A stretch of 6,142 nt of DNA from an uncultured Erysipelotrichaceae bacterium (GTDB lineage: Bacteria > Bacillota_I > Bacilli_A > RFN20 > CAG-826). Every line of letters starts with the position of its first letter. Within the stretch, counting starts at the first letter, position 1. The translations under genes were made by a program, and so were the position numbers. Location: positions 1 to 6,142 of the forward strand of contig CADAUN010000088.1 in the NCBI GenBank assembly GCA_902791085.1, read 5' to 3'. Shown here in pieces: positions 1 to 5,144 of this stretch. The notes beneath the pieces were generated by a model. That model saw nothing but the letters and a program-made list of their open reading frames with translations. It ran no database searches and was not told where the DNA came from.

Positions 1-95
1 ATTTTTAAAACTATTTTAATCAGTAATAAATTATGGTTTAATTGCATTAAGAATAAAGAATTGATGATTGTAGATCCCATCTCAAAAAACTGATT
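1..95. other. AT-rich leader, no gene
   Basis: This stretch is very AT-rich and has stops in all frames that I read through. I see no gene end and no hairpin followed by a T-run. It presumably carries the promoter of the downstream rhamnosidase gene. A TTGCAT near 42-47 could be a -35 element, but no good -10 lies at the right distance, so I do not call a promoter. Confidence 0.4.
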
Positions 96-124
96 AAAGG
101 AGTAATCTTATGCCACGCGAATGA
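96..124 (+). promoter_or_regulatory. Strong Shine-Dalgarno site and 4-codon mini-ORF before the rhamnosidase
   Basis: AAAGGAG at 96-102 lies 7 nt before an ATG at 110, which is ideal spacing. That ATG opens a frame of only four codons (M-P-R-E) and stops at TGA 122-124. This TGA overlaps the ATG at 121-123 that begins the rhamnosidase frame (ATGA overlap). Either the mini-ORF couples translation to the downstream gene, or the true start is ATG 110 and one base has been lost between 112 and 121. The Shine-Dalgarno site is 18 nt from ATG 121, too far to serve it directly. Confidence 0.55.
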
Positions 125-372
125 CATTTCGTTGGCACGGAGAGGGCACCGACTCACACGAAAGAAATGATAATATGATTTTTTCTACCAAATTCGTATC
201 TGCAACGAAAGAAAAATGTACTGCAAAGAAGAATATCCCTGCTCCCTATCTTCGTCGTGATATCGTTTTAGACGAAATCCCCGAAAAAGCCGAGATCACG
301 GTCTGTGGGCTTGGATTCTATGAGCTTTTTGTCAACGGACGTCGCATCACACGGGGACATCTGTCGCCCTAA
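121..372 (+). pseudogene. N-terminal fragment of GH78 alpha-L-rhamnosidase-like gene, ended by in-frame TAA
   Basis: These 83 residues are in the same frame as the large open frame at 391-2430 and read as its missing N-terminus. Residues about 60-83 (GLGFYELFVNGRRITRGHLSP) match the N-terminal beta-sandwich of bacterial rhamnosidases, which usually shows a G-x-YELYxNG motif followed by an L-x-P segment. The next codon, TAA at 370-372, falls where relatives commonly have an aromatic residue. One base change from TAT or TAC (Tyr) would explain it. There is no signal peptide, so the enzyme would be cytoplasmic. ATG 121 lacks a well-spaced Shine-Dalgarno site; ATG 175 (residue 19) is another possible start, because the homologous part seems to begin about there. 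Alone this fragment would have no catalytic activity. A sequencing or assembly error at 370-372 is also possible. Confidence 0.75.
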
Positions 373-390
373 ATCGTCAACCCCGACCAG

Positions 391-2430
391 GTGTTGCCCT
401 ATGACAACTACGATATCACCGATATGCTGGTCTACGGTGAGAACACCTTTGCTTTCTTCCTCGGCAACGGTATGCAGGATGCAATCGGAGGATTTATTTG
501 GGATTTCCAAAAAGCACGCTTCAATTCCGCACCTAAGCTGGCGTTTGCCATAGAAATGACTACCGGCGGCAAAAAGAATGTCATCGAAGCCGATGAAAAA
601 GTGCTCTGCCATCCCTCTCCCCTCTATTTTGACGATCTGCGTATGGGCGAAAAGTACGACGCACGCCGAGAGATTCCCAATTGGAATATTGCCGGTTGCG
701 ATCTTTCGGATTGGACGCCTGCGCTTCCCGTTCAGACAGACCGCGGCGAGTGCATGCTCTGCTGTAACAAGCCCATCGTTGCCACATATGAGCTGAAGCC
801 GATTTCAATTACAAAAGAAGGCGACGGATATCTCTATGACTTTGGATTTAACTGTGTGGGACTTACAAAGCTCACGGTCAAGGGCAATTACGGTCAGCAT
901 ATCTGCATAGACCACGGCGATCTTCTTATAGACGGCAAATTCTCGCAAGGGGATCTAATATTCGGCCTGCCAAGTCAGATCGGAGAGCCTAAATATACTC
1001 AAAGAACCGAGTATATCTGTCACGGCGGAGAGCCTGAGACCTATATTCCCACCTTTACCTATTATGGCTTCCGCTATGCCAAGGTAACGGGTATTACAGA
1101 AGAGCAAGCCACATCCGACTTGCTCACTTACATGGTTATGAATACGGACCTTGGTGACCGCGGCAATTTCAAGTGCTCCAATGAGGCCTTGAACAAGCTT
1201 CAGGATATGACCAGACGTTCCACTCTCGGAAACTTCCAGCATTTTCCAAACGACTGCCCTCACAGAGAGAAAAACGGTTGGACTGCCGATGCGGCACTTT
1301 CCGCAGAGCAGACGATTATGAATTTCGAGCCCGAAGACAACTATCTTATGTGGGAAAAGTGCATCTGCCGTGCGATGGACAATAGAGGTGCACTCCCCGG
1401 TATCGTTCCAACCGGCGGATGGGGATTCCAATGGGGTAACGGTCCTGCGTGGGACAGCGTACTTATCTATCTGCCTTATTTCACAGCCCTTCTCCGCGAC
1501 GATATGCGTTGTGCGAAGGAAGCAAGCGGTGCTATGCTCCGTTATTTACAATATCTCCGCACTAGACTTAACGACAAGGGACTTCTTGAGATCGGTCTTG
1601 GCGACTGGTGCCCCGCATATCCGGATTATGAAACTCCGCTCGTATTTACCGACAGCACGATTTCTTACGACCTTGCAAACAAGGCGGCTTACCTTTATGA
1701 CAGAATGGGTAAGACTCTTGAAGCCGATTATTGCCGCGGCTTTGCCCGCGAGATGAGAGCAGCGATACGAGAGCATCTTCTTGAAGACAAGGAAAGTATG
1801 CGCTTTATCAGCGGTAGACAAAGCGTTCAGGCAATGGCGATCTTCTATGGTCTTTGTGACAGTGAGGAAGAAAAGCAGAAGGCGTTCTCTATCCTTTTGG
1901 ACGAAATACATCGTAAAGACGACCATATGGGCGTCGGCGTTCTCGGTGGAAGGGTTATTTTCCGTGTGCTCTGCGACTTTGGCTATCAAGACCTTGCCGT
2001 CAAAATGATAACCCGTCCCGACGCACCTTCTTACGGCATGATGATTGCAGACGGACTTACCACTTTAGCGGAAAACGTGTACCATACATGCTGTTCCCTG
2101 AATCATCACTTCTGGGGTGACATCTCTGCCCTTATGATAGAATATTTCGCTGGCATACGTATCAATCCCGAAGGGAAGGGTGCAAACACAGTTGCAATCG
2201 CTCCCGTATTCCCCACGGATATGAGTTTTGCTGAGGCTTATCACAATTCTGTTAAAGGAATGATAACAACCAAGTGGCAAAGACGTGAGAACGGTGAAAT
2301 CGAGCTTTCACTGACGCTTCCCGAAGCTTTAACAGGAGAGGTAAAGGCTCCTATCGGTTACACGGTCAATGGAGCTTCCTCGGTAAAAGCCAAATCAGGG
2401 AGATTCGTCTTTATCAAAAATAATCAATAA
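391..2430 (+). CDS. GH78 alpha-L-rhamnosidase-like glycosidase (N-terminally truncated frame)
   Basis: The product would hydrolyse terminal alpha-L-rhamnose from plant or bacterial glycans in the cytoplasm (family knowledge). From the N-terminus I see the rest of the N-terminal beta-sandwich (residues about 1-60, with FLGNGMQDAIGG), a concanavalin-like domain (about 100-240), the (alpha/alpha)6 barrel (about 250-600) and a C-terminal beta domain (about 600-679). The GH78 signature DCPHREKNGWTAD is at nt 1252-1290. Its Asp (1252), Glu (1267) and Asp (1288) have the same spacing as the conserved acidic residues of characterised GH78 enzymes; the Glu is the expected general acid. The Glu of TTLAE (nt 2071) is the likely general base, followed by SLNHHFWGD. 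The GTG at 391 has no Shine-Dalgarno site and lies inside the domain, so it is unlikely to be a real start: the gene really runs from about 121 (769 residues conceptually). The substrate is uncertain, as GH78 members also cleave related sugars. Confidence 0.85.
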   Translation: MLPYDNYDITDMLVYGENTFAFFLGNGMQDAIGGFIWDFQKARFNSAPKLAFAIEMTTGGKKNVIEADEKVLCHPSPLYFDDLRMGEKYDARREIPNWNIAGCDLSDWTPALPVQTDRGECMLCCNKPIVATYELKPISITKEGDGYLYDFGFNCVGLTKLTVKGNYGQHICIDHGDLLIDGKFSQGDLIFGLPSQIGEPKYTQRTEYICHGGEPETYIPTFTYYGFRYAKVTGITEEQATSDLLTYMVMNTDLGDRGNFKCSNEALNKLQDMTRRSTLGNFQHFPNDCPHREKNGWTADAALSAEQTIMNFEPEDNYLMWEKCICRAMDNRGALPGIVPTGGWGFQWGNGPAWDSVLIYLPYFTALLRDDMRCAKEASGAMLRYLQYLRTRLNDKGLLEIGLGDWCPAYPDYETPLVFTDSTISYDLANKAAYLYDRMGKTLEADYCRGFAREMRAAIREHLLEDKESMRFISGRQSVQAMAIFYGLCDSEEEKQKAFSILLDEIHRKDDHMGVGVLGGRVIFRVLCDFGYQDLAVKMITRPDAPSYGMMIADGLTTLAENVYHTCCSLNHHFWGDISALMIEYFAGIRINPEGKGANTVAIAPVFPTDMSFAEAYHNSVKGMITTKWQRRENGEIELSLTLPEALTGEVKAPIGYTVNGASSVKAKSGRFVFIKNNQ

Positions 2431-2454
2431 AAACAGTTTGCGACGGTTTGAAAT

Positions 2455-2693
2455 TTACCCCAAATCCTGGACCAAAAAGGAGGAGGGGTATTTTTGATGG
2501 AATGCACATTCGAATTTAAACTTGATTGTGTTCGCAAGCGCAAAGAAGGGGAACGCGATTTTACGCCATCAGGGATTTTTGGGAAAGGTTTCCTAATCAC
2601 GTTCGTTCATGGGTGAAAGCTTTCAACAATCTAGGCATTGACGGGCCAAGGCACGATTCTTCCAACAAACGATGGACAGCGGAGTTTCGGCAT
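2455..2693 (+). mobile_element. Decayed 5' end of an IS3-type element (OrfA remnant)
   Basis: This is the left end and the start of the transposase OrfA gene. ATG 2497 opens MECTFEFKLDCVRKRKEGE, matching the 'M-x-Y-x-F-E-F-K-L-x-C-V' start typical of IS3-family OrfA proteins. This frame stops at 2614-2616. The homology continues one base earlier in another frame, with HVRSWVKAFNNLGIDGPRH and SSNKRWTAE, which match the helix-turn-helix region of the same proteins. A one-base deletion, probably at the T-run 2576-2580, explains the shift. Homology ends near 2693. The rest of OrfA, all of OrfB and the right end are absent, so it cannot transpose by itself. It starts about 25 nt after the rhamnosidase stop. 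A related but not identical end lies at 4964. Confidence 0.75.
2457..2495 (+). terminator. IS-end hairpin with T-run (copy 1)
   Basis: ACCCC (2457-2461) pairs with GGGGT (2485-2489), and TCCT (2465-2468) pairs with AGGA (2478-2481), separated by a small internal bulge. TTTTT follows at 2491-2495. The purine-rich 3' arm (AGGAGGAGGGG) is also the only Shine-Dalgarno sequence for ATG 2497. Transcripts entering from the rhamnosidase gene would therefore fold the site away and may terminate, which is a known way for insertion sequences to block activation by outside transcription. It is the only terminator-like structure after the rhamnosidase gene. Confidence 0.55.
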
Positions 2694-2832
2694 CAGCATC
2701 GCGATCGCCCTCAGCCTGCCGAGTTGACCGAAGAGGGTTTTCCCTGTCCTCGCCTTGTTGATTTTTTGGCCGCTGACAAGTATTAGCTTCTTCTTCGCGA
2801 AGTGTGAAAACAAGGATCGTAACGAACGCTAG
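2683..2832 (+). pseudogene. Possible 3' fragment of an unknown membrane-protein gene
   Basis: One frame from 2683 reads SFGISIAIALSLPS, a TGA at 2725-2727, then PKRVFPVLALLIFWPLTSIS and FFFAKCENKDRNER, ending at TAG 2830-2832. Two hydrophobic stretches followed by a charged tail look like the end of a small membrane protein with one in-frame stop. It starts where the OrfA homology fades, so it may be host DNA next to the IS junction. I recognise no family. A chance hydrophobic frame cannot be excluded, because T- and C-rich codons produce such stretches easily. Confidence 0.25.
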
Positions 2833-2974
2833 CGTTATGCCTCTTTTTGTGATTCATCATATCGATTTATGTTTTTGTCTTCTTAAGCGCGATAGTGCTC
2901 TTTGGCGGAGCAAAATGAAAAAACGGATATGTCTTTACCGCGGGAGATGTTAGAAAAAAATAAAGGGCAATGTT
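2833..2974. other. Intergenic stretch without a supported gene
   Basis: I see nothing convincing here. A 38-codon frame from ATG 2837 to TAG 2953 has no Shine-Dalgarno site, and its product resembles nothing I know. Together with the preceding IS remnant and possible membrane fragment, this fills the roughly 600 bases between the rhamnosidase gene and the tRNA. Confidence 0.4.
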
Positions 2975-3003
2975 TTGTCTCGCCTTCGCACGTGTGCTAT
3001 AGT
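2975..3003 (+). promoter_or_regulatory. Promoter of tRNA-Ser
   Basis: TTGTCT (2975-2980) as -35 and TATAGT (2998-3003) as -10 are separated by exactly 17 nt. A TG at 2995-2996 makes an extended -10 (TGCTATAGT). Transcription would start near 3010, about 36 nt before the mature tRNA. The pattern is read by eye. Confidence 0.6.
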
Positions 3004-3045
3004 AATCCCTAGGCCTAAGCAAAGTGTTGTTTAGACCGTTTCTAC

Positions 3046-3137
3046 GGAGGCATACCCAAGCGGTTGAAGGGGTCGGTCTTGAAAACCGATAGTGGGGTTT
3101 CGCCCCAGCAAGAGTTCGAATCTCTTTGCCTCCGCCA
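3046..3137 (+). tRNA. tRNA-Ser(UGA)
   Basis: The cloverleaf is complete. The acceptor stem GGAGGCA (3046-3052) pairs with TGCCTCC (3127-3133), followed by the discriminator G and an encoded CCA (3135-3137). The anticodon stem TCGGT/ACCGA encloses the loop CTTGAAA with anticodon TGA at 3080-3082, which reads UCA and other UCN serine codons. A long variable arm, TGGGG/CCCCA (3093-3107), is the mark of class II tRNAs such as serine. The T arm AAGAG/CTCTT encloses TTCGAAT. It is a single transcription unit with its own promoter and terminator. The region after it differs in codon use, and tRNA genes are common integration sites, but I found no copy of its 3' end downstream in the window. Confidence 0.97.
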
Positions 3138-3149
3138 TAATGAAACGTT

Positions 3150-3179
3150 AGGTTTGATACTGGCTATCAAGCCTTTTTT
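3150..3179 (+). terminator. Rho-independent terminator of tRNA-Ser
   Basis: AGGTTTGATA (3150-3159) pairs with TATCAAGCCT (3165-3174) over 10 bp with one G-T pair, a 5-nt loop, and six T at 3174-3179. It lies 13 nt after the CCA end and separates the tRNA from the AbrB operon. Confidence 0.85.
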
Positions 3180-3190
3180 ATGTTAAATAC

Positions 3191-3219
3191 TTGAAAATGT
3201 AAGAAAAGTAAGATAAATT
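3191..3219 (+). promoter_or_regulatory. Putative promoter of the AbrB-ABC operon
   Basis: TTGAAA (3191-3196) matches the -35 consensus at five of six bases. TAAATT (3214-3219) is a fair -10 at the ideal 17-nt spacing. It lies just after the tRNA terminator and about 30 nt before the AbrB start codon. No better candidate is present in this short gap. Confidence 0.5.
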
Positions 3220-3236
3220 AAGAAATGTAAGAAAAG
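3195..3236 (+). repeat. 14-bp direct repeat over the AbrB promoter (candidate operator)
   Basis: AAATGTAAGAAAAG occurs at 3195-3208 and again, identically, at 3223-3236, 28 bp apart. The shorter unit GTAAGA also occurs between them at 3208-3213. The first copy lies between the -35 and -10 boxes and the second at the expected transcription start. This is where a repressor would act. The adjacent AbrB-family protein is the obvious candidate to bind it, as these regulators often control their own operons. Confidence 0.5.
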
Positions 3237-3251
3237 AAGAGGCGAATCGCA

Positions 3252-3473
3252 ATGAAAGATATAAAAGAAGATAGGTTTATCGTAAGTGTCAAAGTTGGAC
3301 CAAAGTTTCAAATAACTATACCTGCTGTAGCAAGAAAAATGTTCGACATCAAAGAAGGGGATGCTTTGATGGTGATGGGAGACAAAGAAAAAGGAATCGC
3401 ATTAATCAAAGATGATGTGTTCTATCAGCTGATGGGAGGCATGTCGAAGAATGACAACGGCAATAAAGATTGA
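3252..3473 (+). CDS. AbrB/SpoVT-family DNA-binding regulator
   Basis: This 73-residue protein is a likely dimeric transcription regulator of its own operon. Residues about 8-52 form the swapped-hairpin AbrB fold, with VSVKVGPKFQITIP followed by VARKMFDIKEGDAL, the classical pattern of MazE/AbrB/SpoVT proteins. The short C-terminal tail (DDVFYQLMGG and after) is not conserved as far as I can tell. AGAAGAGG at 3235-3242 lies 9 nt before ATG 3252 and supports this start. The last 23 nt overlap the ATPase gene, so the two are translated together. No toxin gene follows, so a MazE-type antitoxin role is unlikely. Small AbrB proteins leading an ABC exporter operon are a recurring arrangement in Firmicutes (from memory). 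Both arginine codons are AGG/AGA. Confidence 0.85.
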   Translation: MKDIKEDRFIVSVKVGPKFQITIPAVARKMFDIKEGDALMVMGDKEKGIALIKDDVFYQLMGGMSKNDNGNKD

Positions 3474-4185
3474 TGGCCTTACGAAAAAGTACAAGGATGT
3501 CACCGCAGTTGATGGATTGAACCTGGAAATATATGAAGGAGAATTGTTTTCTTTGCTCGGAGTAAATGGAGCAGGAAAAACAACAACAATAAAAATGCTT
3601 TCCACACTTGTGAAACCGACAAGCGGAGATGCCGTTATTTTTGATTATTCAATACTGCATGATGAAGAAAAAATAAAAGAGATTATCGATATTTCCATGC
3701 AGGAGACTGCGGTTGCAAGAAAATTGACGGTCGAAGAAAATATGGAATTCTATGGCAGATTATCCGGGCAAAGTAAAGTAGAACTGAATGAAACGAAAAA
3801 AGCCATTTATGAAGCGTTTGGATTTGAGAAAATCGCCAAAAAGCAAGCTTCAAAATTATCCGGCGGTTGGCAAAGAAAATTATCGATTGCTTTAGCTTTG
3901 ATTTCCAAACCCAAAATATTGTTTTTGGATGAACCAACATTGGGGCTTGATGTCATAGCCAGAAGAGAATTATGGAAAACCATAAATCAATTAAAGGGTA
4001 AGATGACAATCATTTTGACCACTCATTATATGGAAGAAGCAGAAGCATTGGCCGATAGAATCGGCATAATGAAAGACGGAAGACTGCTGTTTGTTGGGAC
4101 TAAAGAAGAACTATTTGGTAAAACAGGCAAAACAAATGTTGAGGATTCTTTTATCGAAATAGTTTCTGGAGGTCAGCCGTTATGA
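3451..4185 (+). CDS. ABC-2 type exporter, ATP-binding subunit
   Basis: This 244-residue cytoplasmic ATPase should power the permease encoded next. Walker A GVNGAGKTT is at residues 37-45, the Q-loop Gln at 84, the signature LSGGWQ at 136-141, Walker B ILFLDE at 156-161, the D-loop GLD at 165-167 and the H-loop His at 192. All key residues are present; Trp after LSGG is less usual than Gln or Met. The overall pattern is that of drug, antibiotic and lipid exporters of the CcmA/DrrA/NatA group. GGGAGG at 3434-3439 supports ATG 3451, although the gap of 11 nt is a little long. It overlaps the AbrB gene by 23 nt and the permease gene by 4 nt (ATGA). All seven arginine codons are AGA. The substrate cannot be inferred. 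Confidence 0.93.
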   Translation: MTTAIKIDGLTKKYKDVTAVDGLNLEIYEGELFSLLGVNGAGKTTTIKMLSTLVKPTSGDAVIFDYSILHDEEKIKEIIDISMQETAVARKLTVEENMEFYGRLSGQSKVELNETKKAIYEAFGFEKIAKKQASKLSGGWQRKLSIALALISKPKILFLDEPTLGLDVIARRELWKTINQLKGKMTIILTTHYMEEAEALADRIGIMKDGRLLFVGTKEELFGKTGKTNVEDSFIEIVSGGQPL

Positions 4186-4934
4186 AGAAATCATTATCCA
4201 GGATTTTCATTTTAACAGAAAGAGATTTCAAAGAAATCTTAAGAGATCCGCTATCGTTAATATTCACCATAGGTATGCCTTTGTTTATGGAAATATTGTT
4301 TTATTTGATATTCCATGAATTAACAGATCAATTCGAGATGAAGTATTTAGCTCCGGGAATCGTTGTGTTTGCTCAAAGTTTCATAGCACTCTTTGTTGGA
4401 CTACTCATTGCTATTGATAGATCGACATCTTTTTTAACAAGATTATATGTGTCCAATGCAAAATCATATGAATTTATTTTTTCGTACGCCTTATCCATGA
4501 TTCCTATCATATTTGTTCAATCTTTATTGTTCTTCTTAGTCGGAGGAATCATTGATTCATCGATATTCAGCATCAATATGATATCTGCGATATTTGTAAG
4601 CTTGGTTTCATCACTTCTTTTTATCGGATTAGGGATTTTGCTTGGATCCCTATGCAATGAAAAATCCATTGGTGGCATTTCTTCAATTGTCATTGCTGGT
4701 CAATCAGTACTATCTGGCATGTGGTTTCCGATTGAAGGATTAAGCGAAGGAATGATTACTTTTATGAATATATTACCATTCAGAAATGCAACAAAACTTG
4801 TTGAAAACACAATGAATGGGATAAATGATGTATATAAGGATTTTTTAATTCCATTAATTATTGTTTTGGCATATGCAATAGTATCGTTCGTTCTGGCAAT
4901 AGTGGCTTTCAAAAGAAAAATGAAATCGGACTAA
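4182..4934 (+). CDS. ABC-2 type exporter, permease subunit
   Basis: This 250-residue integral membrane protein forms the transport path with the ATPase. An amphipathic start (residues 1-22) is followed by about six membrane segments near 25-45, 58-78, 98-123, 133-156, 163-184 and 222-243. Residues about 170-200, with SGMWFPIEGL and then ILPF, are the typical ABC-2 signature region before the last segment. The start codon overlaps the ATPase stop (ATGA), so the two subunits are likely made in equal amounts. Homologues carry drugs, bacteriocins or other small molecules outward; nothing here shows which. Of seven arginine codons, six are AGA and one AGG. The gene is followed after about 30 nt by an IS-end hairpin. 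Confidence 0.92.
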   Translation: MKKSLSRIFILTERDFKEILRDPLSLIFTIGMPLFMEILFYLIFHELTDQFEMKYLAPGIVVFAQSFIALFVGLLIAIDRSTSFLTRLYVSNAKSYEFIFSYALSMIPIIFVQSLLFFLVGGIIDSSIFSINMISAIFVSLVSSLLFIGLGILLGSLCNEKSIGGISSIVIAGQSVLSGMWFPIEGLSEGMITFMNILPFRNATKLVENTMNGINDVYKDFLIPLIIVLAYAIVSFVLAIVAFKRKMKSD

Positions 4935-4963
4935 GCATTACCAAATTAAGTCATCCTTGATAT

Positions 4964-5038
4964 GTACCCCTAATCCTGGACAAAAACAGGAAAGGGGTAT
5001 TTTTCATGAAATACGATTGGAAATTCAAATTCGCTTAA
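4964..5038 (+). mobile_element. Second IS3-type left-end remnant (terminus plus 10 codons)
   Basis: TGTACCCC at 4964 starts like the terminal repeats of IS3-family (IS150-type) elements. It continues with AATCCTGGAC and AGGGGTATTTTT, shared with the remnant at 2455. ATG 5006 opens MKYDWKFKFA and stops at TAA 5036-5038. This resembles the first residues of OrfA, after which similarity is lost. The two remnants differ at many positions, so they are separate insertions of related elements and not a recent duplication. Nothing else of the element remains. Confidence 0.6.
4966..5004 (+). terminator. IS-derived hairpin acting as terminator of the AbrB-ABC operon
   Basis: ACCCC (4966-4970) pairs with GGGGT (4994-4998) and TCCTG (4974-4978) with CAGGA (4987-4991), giving ten GC-rich pairs around a small internal bulge. 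TATTTTT follows (4998-5004). It begins about 30 nt after the permease stop, and no other terminator is visible before the next promoter. Confidence 0.6.
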
Positions 5039-5106
5039 AAATGAATGAGCTCTCATTTCAAAGGTTTTTCAATAAAGAGCAGTGCGTCTAGTGATGTGTT
5101 TTCTAG

Positions 5107-5112
5107 TATAAT
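5107..5112 (+). promoter_or_regulatory. -10 box of the second ABC gene
   Basis: A perfect TATAAT lies 32 nt before ATG 5145, so transcription should start near 5119. The -35 region at about 5083-5089 is poor, so the promoter may need an activator or be only moderate. The Shine-Dalgarno site, GGGA at 5132-5135, is weak, but its spacing to ATG 5145 is right. Confidence 0.5.
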
Positions 5113-5144
5113 GAAAAAAAGATTTTTAATTGGGATAGATTTTT

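Noticed and set aside
955..1431. Long antisense open frame inside the rhamnosidase gene
   Set aside because: It is a shadow of the real gene: no Shine-Dalgarno site, no motif, and the sense strand carries clear GH78 homology.
2825..2836. Perfect 12-bp palindrome AACGCTAGCGTT
   Set aside because: About one such palindrome is expected by chance in 6 kb, and no gene start or promoter is attached to it.
2837..2953. 38-codon open frame from ATG 2837
   Set aside because: It has no Shine-Dalgarno site and no recognisable motif, and it lies in a decayed intergenic region.
3252..3473. AbrB-family gene as a MazE-type antitoxin
   Set aside because: No toxin gene follows. The next genes are an ABC ATPase and permease, so a regulator role fits better.
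5046..5059. Inverted repeat AATGAG/CTCATT before the second ABC gene
   Set aside because: The stem has only six pairs with a 2-nt loop and no T-run. It is too short to call an operator or terminator.
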